Shown: one piece after another, positions 6,783 through 13,910 of the stretch
Numbering within the stretch: the stretch's first letter is position 1
How the letters are laid out: every line of letters starts with the position of its first letter
Assembly (NCBI GenBank): GCA_023435855.1
Contig: JAEZLG010000131.1
Coordinates: forward strand, 1 to 18,294
Direction of reading: 5' to 3'
DNA from: Bacillota bacterium
GTDB lineage: Bacteria; Bacillota; Clostridia; Christensenellales; CAG-138
Length of the DNA stretch: 18,294 nucleotides
Notes under the pieces: generated by a model
The model's input: only the letters and a program-made list of their open reading frames with translations
The model's database searches: none
What the model was told of the DNA's origin: nothing
Program-made: the position numbers and the translations under genes

Positions 6783-7545
6783 CGTCCGCACCTCCATCGG
6801 AGAGCACCGATAGGTTCTGTACGATGCGCTCGAAAAATGCGTGGTTGGAAAGGCTGCCGCGGTAGATCTGCGAGAAGATGTTACCGTCGCGTATGAAAAG
6901 CACGCGCGATGCGTAGCTTGCGGCAAATGCGCTATGTGTTACCATGAGTATGGTCTTGCCCTGCTCGTTGAGGTTGTGAAAATTAGCTAATAGGCTTGCG
7001 GATGATTTGGAATCGAGCGCTCCGGTTGGCTCGTCAGCAAGTATAATGCGCGGATCGGTGATGACAGCGCGCGCCACGGCAGCACGCTGCTTTTCGCCGC
7101 CCGAAACTTCATAGGGGTACTTTTTAAGAAGCGGTTCAATGTTCAGCATCTGCGAAACAGTTGTAAGCTTGCGTTCCATTTCTTCAAGCGGCATCTGCGA
7201 GAGCACGAGCGGAAGCAGTATGTTATCCTTCAGTGAAAAGGTATCGAGCAAATTGAAATCCTGAAATACAAAGCCGAGATGTTTCCTTCGAAACTGCGAA
7301 AGCTCACGCTCGCGTATCGTCGAAAACGCCTTGCCATCTAAAAATACGTCACCCTCTGTGGGGCGGTCAAGCGAGGCTATGATGTTCAAAAGTGTCGTTT
7401 TGCCGCTGCCTGAAGCACCCATGATGGCTAGGAATTCGCCTTCCTCCACCTCAAAGCTAACGCGGTTGAGCGCGACGCACGGCGGCGTGCCGAGTTTCGC
7501 GCCATAGAGTTTCCTAACATTGATTACCTTTAAAAGTTGTTCCAT
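6775..7545 (-). CDS. ABC transporter ATPase, BceA-like
   Basis: 256 residues, a single nucleotide-binding domain with every catalytic motif present: Walker A GASGSGKTT (43-51), Q-loop FQD (Gln95), signature VSGGEKQR (147-154), Walker B IILADE (167-172) followed by the D-loop GALD, and H-loop VTHS (His204). The long insert between A-loop and Walker A, and the FNLLDTFSLKDNILLPL block, are typical of the MacB/LolD/BceA group that powers FtsX-type permeases. It overlaps the permease gene by 8 bp, so the two are made together as a complex. SD AAGGAGG (7551-7557) is 5 nt from the ATG. The ~110-nt gap to the kinase gene has no clear terminator. TAAAAT at 7573-7578 is a possible -10 without a good -35. 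Confidence 0.95.
   Translation of the reverse strand: MEQLLKVINVRKLYGAKLGTPPCVALNRVSFEVEEGEFLAIMGASGSGKTTLLNIIASLDRPTEGDVFLDGKAFSTIRERELSQFRRKHLGFVFQDFNLLDTFSLKDNILLPLVLSQMPLEEMERKLTTVSQMLNIEPLLKKYPYEVSGGEKQRAAVARAVITDPRIILADEPTGALDSKSSASLLANFHNLNEQGKTILMVTHSAFAASYASRVLFIRDGNIFSQIYRGSLSNHAFFERIVQNLSVLSDGGADVG
6791..6795 (-). promoter_or_regulatory. SD selecting the TTG start of the permease
   Basis: GGAGG on the minus strand lies 8 nt before TTG (6780-6782), inside the last codons of the ATPase gene, whose TAA is at 6775-6777. The ATG at 6797 begins immediately beside this motif, too close to use it. Confidence 0.65.
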
Positions 7546-7655
7546 AACTGCCTCCTTTGTGGGTATGAGGCCATTTTACACAAGTATTGAGGGGCCAAAC
7601 CATAACGAAGCCTTACAGTTTCGCGCCGCAAACGAACAGTTTTGTCACTTTAACC

Positions 7656-8645
7656 TTATTGAAATATAGAAGCATCCGTACTCGGGAAACGGAAATATAC
7701 CGTGGTACCCGTACCGAGATCCGATTCCACCTTGAGCTTTACTTTAAGTGCGTCGGCCGCTTTTTTTGCGAGATACAGCCCAATACCGGAAGCACGGTTA
7801 TCCGTGCGTCCATTAAAACCTGTATAGCCTTTGGTGAAAATGCGGGGCAGATCTTCACTTCGTATACCCATGCCGCTGTCAGAAACGACAAGCGCACCGT
7901 TTTCTGCATATATTTTGATGCCGCCTTCGGTCGTATACTTGAGGGCATTGGACAGCACCTGCTCCAGCACAAAGGCGAGCCAGCGCTTATCGCTCAAAAC
8001 CTGCCATGTAAAGGGGACGATCTCGACCGTGAGCTTTTGGTAAACGAAAAGCACCGAAAACTTCTTCACGCAAGAACGTACAAGCTCGTAAAGGTCGCAA
8101 GGTTCGATGATCAGGTCGGAGGAGATATCCGAAAGCTTCACATAGCGAAGTGCCAAATCTGCGTATCTTTCGATTTTAAAGAGTTCCTGCTTCATAACGC
8201 CTGCTTCGTCACCGTCTATCTGTGACAACACAAGATGCAGTGCTGCGATGGGCGTTTTAATTTGGTGCACCCAAAGCGTATAGTATTCAAGCGAGTCAAA
8301 GCGCGCCGTTTCAAGCTGCTTTTTTGAGGTTTCGTATGCGTAGGAAAGTTCATAAATCAGCGCAGAATACTCCTCCTCGAGCGCATTGTTCGGTACGGGA
8401 AGCTCACAGGCATTTTGCAAAACAGAAGATAAAACCTGTGCTAATTTGCACCGCTTTCTATAAAAGCGCGTACCGTCTATCAGAAGAAGGAGAAGTAAAA
8501 AGAAGCTTATCAAAAGAACCGTGTAGCGCGCATACATCATATCCTGATCGCTTAGATAGGCAACAAGAAGCGTCACACCGACGGCAAATACATATAAAAG
8601 AAGAAGTAAAGCGCGGTATTTGAGGTAGGCGAAAAACTTACGCAT
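7656..8645 (-). CDS. Intramembrane-sensing sensor histidine kinase, BceS-like
   Basis: 329 residues. Two transmembrane helices near the N terminus (about 11-30 and 38-56) are joined by an extracellular loop of only ~8 residues, so there is no room for a ligand-binding domain. This is the hallmark of intramembrane-sensing kinases that read the state of a partner BceAB-type transporter. The H-box WVHQIKTPIAAL has the phospho-acceptor His127. The catalytic domain has N-box EQVLSNALKYT (Asn233), G1 SDSGMGI (Asp256), F-box RIFTKGYTG and G2 SGIGLYLAKKA. All are intact. It lies 17 nt after the response-regulator stop with an SD (GAGGTGA, 8652-8658), and 110 nt before the ABC ATPase gene. Confidence 0.95.
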   Translation of the reverse strand: MRKFFAYLKYRALLLLLYVFAVGVTLLVAYLSDQDMMYARYTVLLISFFLLLLLLIDGTRFYRKRCKLAQVLSSVLQNACELPVPNNALEEEYSALIYELSYAYETSKKQLETARFDSLEYYTLWVHQIKTPIAALHLVLSQIDGDEAGVMKQELFKIERYADLALRYVKLSDISSDLIIEPCDLYELVRSCVKKFSVLFVYQKLTVEIVPFTWQVLSDKRWLAFVLEQVLSNALKYTTEGGIKIYAENGALVVSDSGMGIRSEDLPRIFTKGYTGFNGRTDNRASGIGLYLAKKAADALKVKLKVESDLGTGTTVYFRFPSTDASIFQ

Positions 8646-8662
8646 GGAGCTTCACCTCGCTT

Positions 8663-9349
8663 TTATGATTTCGCATCGGGAATAATGGCGTATCCCTTTC
8701 CCTTGTGCGTTATGATGCAATCGGGAAAGCCCGCATCCACCAAAGTTTTACGGAGGCGGTTGACGTTTACGGTGAGCGTGTTGTCATCGATAAATGCGTC
8801 GGACTCCCATAAGCCGAGCATGAGCTGCTCGCGGCTTACCACGTCCCCCTTATCGGAAAGTAAAATCTGCAAAATACGCGCTTCGTTTTTTGTAAGTTCC
8901 GTATATACACCATCTTTTGTTAGGCAAAGCCTGCCTGTGTCGAGCACCGCACCGCAAAACACAAGACGGTTATCCGTCTCATAATCGTATGCGCGGCGGA
9001 GCATCGCCTGTAATTTGGCGATGAGCACCTCCATGGAAACGGGTTTTGTGATATAGTCGTCGCCGCCCGTGTTCATGGCCATTACGATATCCATGTTGTC
9101 CGTACGCGAGGATAGGAATATGACCGGGGCTTTAGATACCTCCCGAATCTTTGAGCACCAGTAGAAGCCGTTGAAGAATGGCAGTGAAATGTCCATCAGC
9201 ACCAAATGAGGCATAAATCGCTCAAACTCCAAAAGCACGTCGGAAAAATCCTTGACGGCATATGCCTCAAAGCCCCACCGCGCGAGGTTTTGTTTAATCT
9301 CCGACGAGATTACGCCGTCATCCTCTACGATTAAGATGCGGTATACCAT
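8663..9349 (-). CDS. OmpR/PhoB-family response regulator, BceR-like
   Basis: 228 residues. The receiver domain (about 1-120) has the acidic pair EDD (9-11), phospho-acceptor Asp53 in LMDISLP, a Ser at 80/81 and the invariant Lys102 in ITKPVS. The C-terminal winged-helix effector (about 130-225) has TKNEARILQILL, DNTLTVNVNRLRKTL and HKGKGYAI, all standard OmpR-type blocks. It is first in the kinase/transporter cassette, so it is predicted to activate the ABC genes when His127 of the kinase is phosphorylated. The SD is a G run (9355-9359) 5 nt before the ATG. A promoter with an extended -10 and a palindrome lies immediately upstream. Confidence 0.95.
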   Translation of the reverse strand: MVYRILIVEDDGVISSEIKQNLARWGFEAYAVKDFSDVLLEFERFMPHLVLMDISLPFFNGFYWCSKIREVSKAPVIFLSSRTDNMDIVMAMNTGGDDYITKPVSMEVLIAKLQAMLRRAYDYETDNRLVFCGAVLDTGRLCLTKDGVYTELTKNEARILQILLSDKGDVVSREQLMLGLWESDAFIDDNTLTVNVNRLRKTLVDAGFPDCIITHKGKGYAIIPDAKS

Positions 9350-9381
9350 AGCCGCCCCCTACTAAAGAGATTTTCAACAAG

Positions 9382-9390
9382 AGTATAGCA
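9382..9390 (-). promoter_or_regulatory. Extended -10 promoter of the two-component/ABC cassette
   Basis: On the minus strand TGCTATACT (TGn plus TATACT, 5/6). No -35 at 16-18 nt; the closest is GTGACG at 19 nt. The expected start near 9375 gives a ~26-nt leader for the response-regulator gene. Confidence 0.6.
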
Positions 9391-9410
9391 TAACGCGCTT
9401 GCGCGCGTCA
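9391..9410. promoter_or_regulatory. Palindrome abutting the extended -10: candidate operator
   Basis: An 8-4-8 inverted repeat with one mismatch: TGACGCGC and GCGCGTTA around GCAA, read on the minus strand. It fills the space where a -35 would be. Further TGAC/GTCA tetramers occur just upstream at 9417-9420, 9422-9425 and 9434-9437. Autoregulation by the adjacent response regulator is the simplest guess. Confidence 0.4.
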
Positions 9411-9438
9411 CAAAAATGACCTGACAAATCCCATGACT

Positions 9439-9468
9439 AAAAAGCGCGCCCACATTGGGGCGCGCTTT
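9439..9468 (-). terminator. Rho-independent terminator of the TrpB-like enzyme gene
   Basis: AAAGCGCGCCC (9441-9451) pairs perfectly with GGGCGCGCTTT (9458-9468), an 11-bp stem with a 6-nt loop. On the minus strand the stem runs into TTTTT. It lies 70 nt past the stop of the gene at 9538-11010 and insulates the two-component cassette. Confidence 0.9.
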
Positions 9469-9504
9469 ATATTAAACCTAGATTCTATATGTTGTAGTTC
9501 TTTT

Positions 9505-9530
9505 GATTCTTTTATTTCAAGAAAAGAATC
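9505..9530 (-). repeat. 9-bp inverted repeat in the 3' UTR of the TrpB-like gene
   Basis: GATTCTTTT (9505-9513) and AAAAGAATC (9522-9530) form a perfect stem with an 8-nt loop, starting 8 nt after the stop codon. No U-tract follows, so the actual terminator is the next hairpin (9441-9468). Confidence 0.55.
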
Positions 9531-9537
9531 GTTCCAC

Positions 9538-11010
9538 TTACAGCTTCTCAAGCACTCCGGACTGTTTATTGAAGTCGTTGATGAGCGCGTCGACTTCGGT
9601 GACCTGATTGTGGATGCCGGTCCAGTAATTGTCGTCATACCACTGGGCGTTGATTTCTTCAACGGTTTTGCCCTGCTGTTCAACCCAGGTGTAGTACTTG
9701 AGGTTGTGCACGCGCTTGCGGCCTTCGTAGGTAAGCTCTTCCATGTTGTCGGTGCGTATACCGCGCATATGCTCGGAGAAGTCGCGTACGGCGGCGATAT
9801 CGCTGTATGGGCCCTGCTGCTCGTTGAGCTCTTCAATGCGCGAAGTATACATTTCGGAGGAGTCTGTGAGGACGGTTGCGACCACGTCTTTTTCGGTAAG
9901 CTCGTAGTACTTGGCCATCTTGATGCAGCAAAGAACGTTTGCAATACCGGAGATGCCGAGGAGCTGGAGCTGACCGATGAAGCTTTCGGGTACGCCGATT
10001 TCTTCGCGGAGGTACTTGTGGCCTTCCTTGGTGTTGAACATACGAAGCAGGTTCTGGCTGTCATTGTCGTCGACGGCGATGACCATGTCGGTGTTCTTCA
10101 CGTTATGAACCCATGGCACATGCTTGTCGCCGATGCCTTCGATGCGGTGGCCGCCAAAGCCGTTGTTGAGGATGGTGGGGCATTGGAGCGCCTCGCCTAC
10201 GGCGAGCTTCATATGCGGATGCTGTTCCTTTAAGTAGTCGCCGCTCGACATGGTGCCGGCAGAACCTGAGGTAAAGCACGCGCCTGCAAGCCTTAAGCCT
10301 TCGCCTTTGAGGTCGTGGAACGCTTCGTTGATGGCGGGGCCGGTGACCTGATAGTGGAAGAGTACGTTGCCCATTTCTTCGAACTGGTTGAAGATTACGA
10401 CGTCTTTGCGGGTGGCGCGAAGCTCATGGGTTTTGTCGAAAATTTCCTTAACGTTGCTTTCACAGCCCGGGGTTGCGATAACTTCGCCCGCAATCTGCTT
10501 AAGCCAGTCGAAACGCTCCTTGCTCATTTCTGCAGGCAGAATGGCGACGGAGTCGCAGGAGAGGAGCTTGGAGTTGTAAGCACCGCCGCGGCAATAGTTG
10601 CCGGTAGAGGGCCAAACGGCTTTATGGTAGGTGGGGTCGAACTGGCCGGTCACAAGACGCGGCACGAGACATCCGAACGATGCGCCAACCTTATGGCAGC
10701 CGGTCGGGAACCACTTGCCGACAAGCGCTATGATGCGCGCCTTCACGCCGGTAAGCTCGGAGGGGATTTCGATGTAGTTCACCTTCGAATAGGTGCCGCC
10801 CTTCATGGTGGGCTCGTTGTGCCAGTTTACGCGGAAAAGGTTGACGGGGCTTATATCCCACAGGCCAACATTTTTGAGCTTATTCTTGATAACATCAGGA
10901 ATAAGAGAAGGATCGCGCATTTGGGCAAAGGTCGGAATGACGATATTGTTTTCCTTCGCACGCTCAAGAGCGCGTTCGAGACCCTGCTTGTTTACCGTTA
11001 AATCGATCAT
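9538..11010 (-). CDS. Uncharacterised fold-type II PLP enzyme, tryptophan-synthase-beta-like
   Basis: 490 residues from ATG 11010. The likely Schiff-base lysine is Lys107 in PTGCHKVGASFG, which mirrors the GAHKIN of tryptophan synthase beta. Next come a substrate-loop-like PSTGNYCRGGAYNSK (134-148) and a phosphate-binding SGSAGT (248-253). The order Lys, TGN loop, G/S-rich loop is that of the TrpB/cysteine synthase fold. The protein is ~90 residues longer than TrpB and has an unusual N-terminal ~90 residues and nine or so cysteines. Related proteins are annotated, from memory, only as PLP-dependent protein subunit beta or cysteine-synthase-like; I do not know the substrate. No trpA or sulfur-assimilation gene is nearby. 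The frame extends to 11070, but that start would lie at or before the predicted transcript start; ATG 11010 has GGGGTG 7 nt upstream. Confidence 0.88.
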   Translation of the reverse strand: MIDLTVNKQGLERALERAKENNIVIPTFAQMRDPSLIPDVIKNKLKNVGLWDISPVNLFRVNWHNEPTMKGGTYSKVNYIEIPSELTGVKARIIALVGKWFPTGCHKVGASFGCLVPRLVTGQFDPTYHKAVWPSTGNYCRGGAYNSKLLSCDSVAILPAEMSKERFDWLKQIAGEVIATPGCESNVKEIFDKTHELRATRKDVVIFNQFEEMGNVLFHYQVTGPAINEAFHDLKGEGLRLAGACFTSGSAGTMSSGDYLKEQHPHMKLAVGEALQCPTILNNGFGGHRIEGIGDKHVPWVHNVKNTDMVIAVDDNDSQNLLRMFNTKEGHKYLREEIGVPESFIGQLQLLGISGIANVLCCIKMAKYYELTEKDVVATVLTDSSEMYTSRIEELNEQQGPYSDIAAVRDFSEHMRGIRTDNMEELTYEGRKRVHNLKYYTWVEQQGKTVEEINAQWYDDNYWTGIHNQVTEVDALINDFNKQSGVLEKL

Positions 11011-11044
11011 TTTGTAGCACCCCGTTTGCAGTATTTGTTGATGT

Positions 11045-11066
11045 GGCGGAGGAAAAATATCCCGCC
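11045..11066 (-). other. GC-rich hairpin in the leader of the TrpB-like gene
   Basis: GGCGG (11045-11049) and CCGCC (11062-11066) pair across 12 nt. GTG/CAC outside can extend the stem with small bulges. It sits at the very 5' end of the predicted transcript, where it may stabilise the mRNA. No function is shown. Confidence 0.35.
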
Positions 11067-11074
11067 GCACTGTT

Positions 11075-11103
11075 AGTGTAGCCTCTTTCGAGAAGCTTGT
11101 AAA
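11075..11103 (-). promoter_or_regulatory. Promoter of the TrpB-like gene
   Basis: On the minus strand TTTACA (11098-11103, 5/6), 17 nt, TACACT (11075-11080, 4/6). A very A/T-rich stretch upstream (11104-11148) could act as an UP element. The expected start near 11068 supports the ATG at 11010. Confidence 0.6.
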
Positions 11104-11148
11104 GCCATTTTCAAAAAATTATTTAGTTTTTCACAAAATATTTTAGCA

Positions 11149-12372
11149 TTATCTCTCCGCGTATGTCAACTCGACGATCTTCGTAAGTATTTCGGTGGTC
11201 TTTTCGAGAGACTGTGCGGGAATGAACTCGTACTTGCCGTGGAAATTGTGGCCGCCTGTGCAAAGGTTCGGGCAGGGGAGGCCCATGTAGGAGAGGCGTG
11301 CACCGTCGGTGCCTCCGCGAACGGGCACGATAATCGGCTCAACGCCAAGCTCGCGCATGGCGTTTGACGCGGTGTTGATAAGGTGCATATGCGGAAGAAT
11401 CTTCTCTTTCATGTTATAGTAGGAATCCTTCATTTCAAGCACGATCGTGTTATCGCCGTACTTCTTATTGATATAGGATTTTGCCTGCTCCATGAGCGCC
11501 TTTTTATGTGCAAACAAAGCTTTGTCGTGGTCGCGGATGATGTAGCCGAGCACTGCTTTTTCTATCTCGCCTTTCATCTGCGTAAGGTGGAAGAATCCTT
11601 CATAACCCTCGGTATGCTCGGGACGCTGCCATGATGGAAGCAAACTGTCAAACTCCATAGCCACATGCATGGCGTTTAGCATTTTGTCCTTTGCGCTGCC
11701 GGGATGGATGCTGCGGCCGTAGGCGATAACGCGCGCATTGGCGGCGTTGAAGTTTTCGTATTCAAGCTCACCCAATGCCCCGCCGTCTACGGTATAGGCA
11801 AAATCCGCTTGGAAACCCTCAACATCGAAAAGGTCTGCGCCGCGGCCGACTTCCTCATCGGGTGTGAAGCCGATGGAGATTCTGCCGCGCTTTAGTTCCG
11901 GGTGGGCAATTAGGTATTCAGCCATCGTTAAGATTTCGGCGATGCCCGCTTTATCGTCTGCACCCAAAAGAGTACTTCCGTCGGTTACGATGATATCCTG
12001 CCCCACATAGCGCGCCAAATCGGGGAAGCGCTCGACGCTCAGTACATCCGTTTCGCTTAAGGGGATGTCTTTACCGTCGTAGTCTTTCACGATACGAGGT
12101 TTTACATGCGCGCCGCTAAAATCCGGCGATGTATCCATATGCGCTATAAAGCCGAGTGCCGGGAGACCCGCCTTAGTCTCCGGTAAAAAACCGTATACAT
12201 AGGCGTGTTCATCCACTTGAACGCCGCTTACGCCCATTTGCCGCATTTCATCGGCGAGAGCTTGTGCAAGGGCAAATTGCTTTTGTGTGCTGGGTGTAGT
12301 TGTAGATTCATGATCGGAGCGGGTATCGAAGGCTGCGTATTTCAAAAAGCGTTCGGTTGCGGTTAAACTCAT
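11149..12372 (-). CDS. pepT: Peptidase T (tripeptide aminopeptidase)
   Basis: 407 residues, the standard PepT length. It is an M20B dinuclear zinc aminopeptidase that removes the N-terminal residue from tripeptides in the cytoplasm. Metal and catalytic residues are all visible: His78 and Asp80 in IAHMDTSPD, Asp140 in LGADDKAG, Glu173/Glu174 in TPDEEVGRG, Asp196 in YTVDGGALGE and the C-terminal His378 in GGHNFHGKYE. The dimerisation (lid) domain occupies about 205-320. The ATG at 12372 follows AAGGGA by 7 nt. No GC-rich terminator follows the stop, only A/T-rich sequence, so some read-through into the TrpB-like gene 138 nt downstream is possible. Confidence 0.97.
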   Translation of the reverse strand: MSLTATERFLKYAAFDTRSDHESTTTPSTQKQFALAQALADEMRQMGVSGVQVDEHAYVYGFLPETKAGLPALGFIAHMDTSPDFSGAHVKPRIVKDYDGKDIPLSETDVLSVERFPDLARYVGQDIIVTDGSTLLGADDKAGIAEILTMAEYLIAHPELKRGRISIGFTPDEEVGRGADLFDVEGFQADFAYTVDGGALGELEYENFNAANARVIAYGRSIHPGSAKDKMLNAMHVAMEFDSLLPSWQRPEHTEGYEGFFHLTQMKGEIEKAVLGYIIRDHDKALFAHKKALMEQAKSYINKKYGDNTIVLEMKDSYYNMKEKILPHMHLINTASNAMRELGVEPIIVPVRGGTDGARLSYMGLPCPNLCTGGHNFHGKYEFIPAQSLEKTTEILTKIVELTYAER

Positions 12373-12420
12373 AAAAATTTCCCTTCTCTCTCAAAATACT
12401 GCATGATGCAACATCGCTTT

Positions 12421-12449
12421 ATTTTACCCTGTATAAGCGCTGAAAACAA
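12421..12449 (-). promoter_or_regulatory. Candidate pepT promoter
   Basis: On the minus strand TTGTTT (12444-12449, 3/6), 17 nt, TAAAAT (12421-12426, 5/6). The short palindrome TGCATGATGCA (12400-12410) lies in the leader just after the expected start. It could be an operator or chance. Confidence 0.45.
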
Positions 12450-12527
12450 GATAAGACAACGGGTTTCAGTATATGGTTAAGCATTGCGATTTGCAAAATT
12501 TACATAGGAGGTGTTAGAAGTTTTGGC

Positions 12528-12556
12528 TGTACAAACGTAGAAAGATGGTGTATGAT
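12528..12556 (+). promoter_or_regulatory. Candidate threonine synthase promoter
   Basis: TGTACA (12528-12533, 4/6), 17 nt, TATGAT (12551-12556, 5/6). Initiation near 12563 gives a ~48-nt leader and supports the ATG at 12611 over the upstream ATG at 12545, which would precede the transcript. Confidence 0.4.
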
Positions 12557-12610
12557 GAAAAAAGCACAAAAAGATTTTGCACAGCGCTAATTATTTGTTT
12601 GAGGTACGCC

Positions 12611-13855
12611 ATGCAGCAACGAATTCTGGGATACAAATGCACCTTGTGCGGTACCGAATTCCCCTATACGGAAATGCTTACCTGCCCAAAGTGCGGTGAA
12701 AAAGGCATACTCGATATTCTTTATGATTATCGTTATATTTCCTCTACTCTTACAAAGGAAAGCCTTCAAAAAAATCAAGATAAAAGCATGTGGCGTTTTA
12801 GCCCGCTTATGCCGCTCAAAGAACGCGATTTTTCTGCGTTTTTGCGCGTAGGCGGATCGCCGCTTTATCGCTCGGAGCACTTAAGAAGCGAGCTATCGCT
12901 TAAAGCGCTCTATATTAAGGACGACGGCATCAACCCCACGGCCTCCTTAAAGGACCGTGCAAGCGGTGTTGCAGTCGCTAAAGCCCTTGAGTTGGGCTAT
13001 GATACAATCGCCTGTTCCTCCACGGGTAATGCAGCCTCCTCCTGTGCGGGCAATGCCGCACGCATGGGGTTGAAGAGCGTTATCTTCGTGCCGGAGCGTG
13101 CACCCGAGGGCAAGCTTGCACAGCTTCTCATTTTCGGTGCTCGCGTGGTGAGCGTAAAAGGCGATTATCGTGCTACATTTGAGTTATCGCGCGCGGCCAT
13201 CGATATATACGGCTGGTACAACCGCAACGCGGGCATCAACCCCGTTATGGTTGAAGGCAAAAAGACCGTGGCACTTGAAATCGCCGAGCAGCTAAATTGG
13301 AACGTGACCGATTGGGTTGCTGTGAGCGTAGGCGACGGCTGCACCATCGGCGGCGTATATAACGGTTTTTATGACTTAAAGGAACTTGGGTTCATAGATC
13401 GCATACCTAAAATACTCGGTGTACAGTCCACCGGCTGCATGCCGTTTGTTGAGGCCGCAAAACGCGGCGGTAATTTGGAGCCTGCGGAAGAAAACACGAT
13501 TGCCGACTCCATCGCCGTAGGCGTACCGAGAAACCCCGTGAAGGCGCTTCGCGCTGTGAAAAATTCAAACGGCACATGGATTTCCGTGAGCGACGAGCAA
13601 ATCCTCGATACCATGCGCGTACTCGGACGCACCGAGGGCGTATTTGGAGAACCTGCGGGCGTCACCGCTACAGCGGGCGTTCGTGAAGCTGTGCGAACGG
13701 GCCTTATTAAGGGAAGCGAAACCGTAACGGTGATCAGCACCGGCAGCGGGCTAAAAGATGTGAAAAACGCGCTTCGCGCAGCGGGCCGGCCCACACTCTG
13801 TGAGCCCGAGCTTAGTGCGCTCGAGCAGAGCGGTATTCTAAACGGTATTCTATAG
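12611..13855 (+). CDS. thrC: Threonine synthase with N-terminal zinc ribbon
   Basis: 414 residues, a fold-type II PLP enzyme converting O-phospho-L-homoserine to threonine. The N terminus has a four-cysteine ribbon (Cys10, Cys13, Cys25, Cys28; C-x2-C-x11-C-x2-C), common in the archaeal/Gram-positive type. The PLP lysine is Lys114 in NPTASLKDRAS. The substrate loop SSTGNAASS is at 136-144, and STGSGLKD near the C terminus closes the cofactor site. The frame is open from an ATG at 12545, but that start lacks an SD and sits on the probable -10. ATG 12611 has GAGG (12601-12604) 6 nt upstream. No hom or thrB neighbours are visible, so the gene is probably monocistronic. Paralogues such as cysteate synthase share this architecture, so specificity is likely rather than proven. 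Confidence 0.9.
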   Translation: MQQRILGYKCTLCGTEFPYTEMLTCPKCGEKGILDILYDYRYISSTLTKESLQKNQDKSMWRFSPLMPLKERDFSAFLRVGGSPLYRSEHLRSELSLKALYIKDDGINPTASLKDRASGVAVAKALELGYDTIACSSTGNAASSCAGNAARMGLKSVIFVPERAPEGKLAQLLIFGARVVSVKGDYRATFELSRAAIDIYGWYNRNAGINPVMVEGKKTVALEIAEQLNWNVTDWVAVSVGDGCTIGGVYNGFYDLKELGFIDRIPKILGVQSTGCMPFVEAAKRGGNLEPAEENTIADSIAVGVPRNPVKALRAVKNSNGTWISVSDEQILDTMRVLGRTEGVFGEPAGVTATAGVREAVRTGLIKGSETVTVISTGSGLKDVKNALRAAGRPTLCEPELSALEQSGILNGIL

Positions 13856-13869
13856 CAGCACTGCATTCG

Positions 13870-13887
13870 CAGCATTTCAAAATGCTG
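13870..13887 (+). terminator. Weak hairpin after threonine synthase
   Basis: CAGCATT (13870-13876) and AATGCTG (13881-13887) form a 7-bp stem with a TCAA loop, 15 nt after the stop codon. There is no T-run after it, so termination would be weak. It overlaps the -35 of the next promoter. Confidence 0.4.
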
Positions 13888-13903
13888 TCATATATAGTAT
13901 AAT
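13876..13903 (+). promoter_or_regulatory. Promoter of the BMP lipoprotein/ABC importer operon
   Basis: TTCAAA (13876-13881, 4/6), 16 nt, TATAAT (13898-13903, 6/6). Transcription near 13910 would give a ~125-nt structured leader before the lipoprotein gene. Confidence 0.6.
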
Positions 13904-13910
13904 TGAGTTC

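Noticed and set aside
6783..6926. N-terminal extension of the permease to ATG 6926
   Set aside because: It overlaps the ATPase C terminus by 150 bp and is Ser/Thr/Tyr-rich with no membrane helix. TTG 6782 has a well-placed SD.
7546..7655. Separate promoter for the ABC ATPase gene
   Set aside because: TAAAAT at 7573-7578 has no acceptable -35 at 15-19 nt. BceR-type control is plausible, but the sequence alone does not show it.
9433..11001. Long plus-strand open frames (266 and 228 codons) opposite the TrpB-like gene
   Set aside because: They lie antisense to a gene with clear PLP-enzyme motifs, have no SD or family motif, and one begins inside the terminator. They are codon-bias shadows.
11011..11070. 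Extension of the TrpB-like enzyme to 11070
   Set aside because: It would start at or before the predicted transcript start (TTTACA-17-TACACT), reads through a GC hairpin and lacks an SD.
12400..12410. TGCATGATGCA palindrome as a regulator site for pepT
   Set aside because: It is too short and matches no operator I know. It is mentioned only within the promoter entry.
12545..12610. Upstream ATG of threonine synthase, and a 12-codon ORF at 12552-12590
   Set aside because: Both have no SD and sit on the likely -10 (12551-12556). The zinc-ribbon domain begins naturally at the 12611 start.
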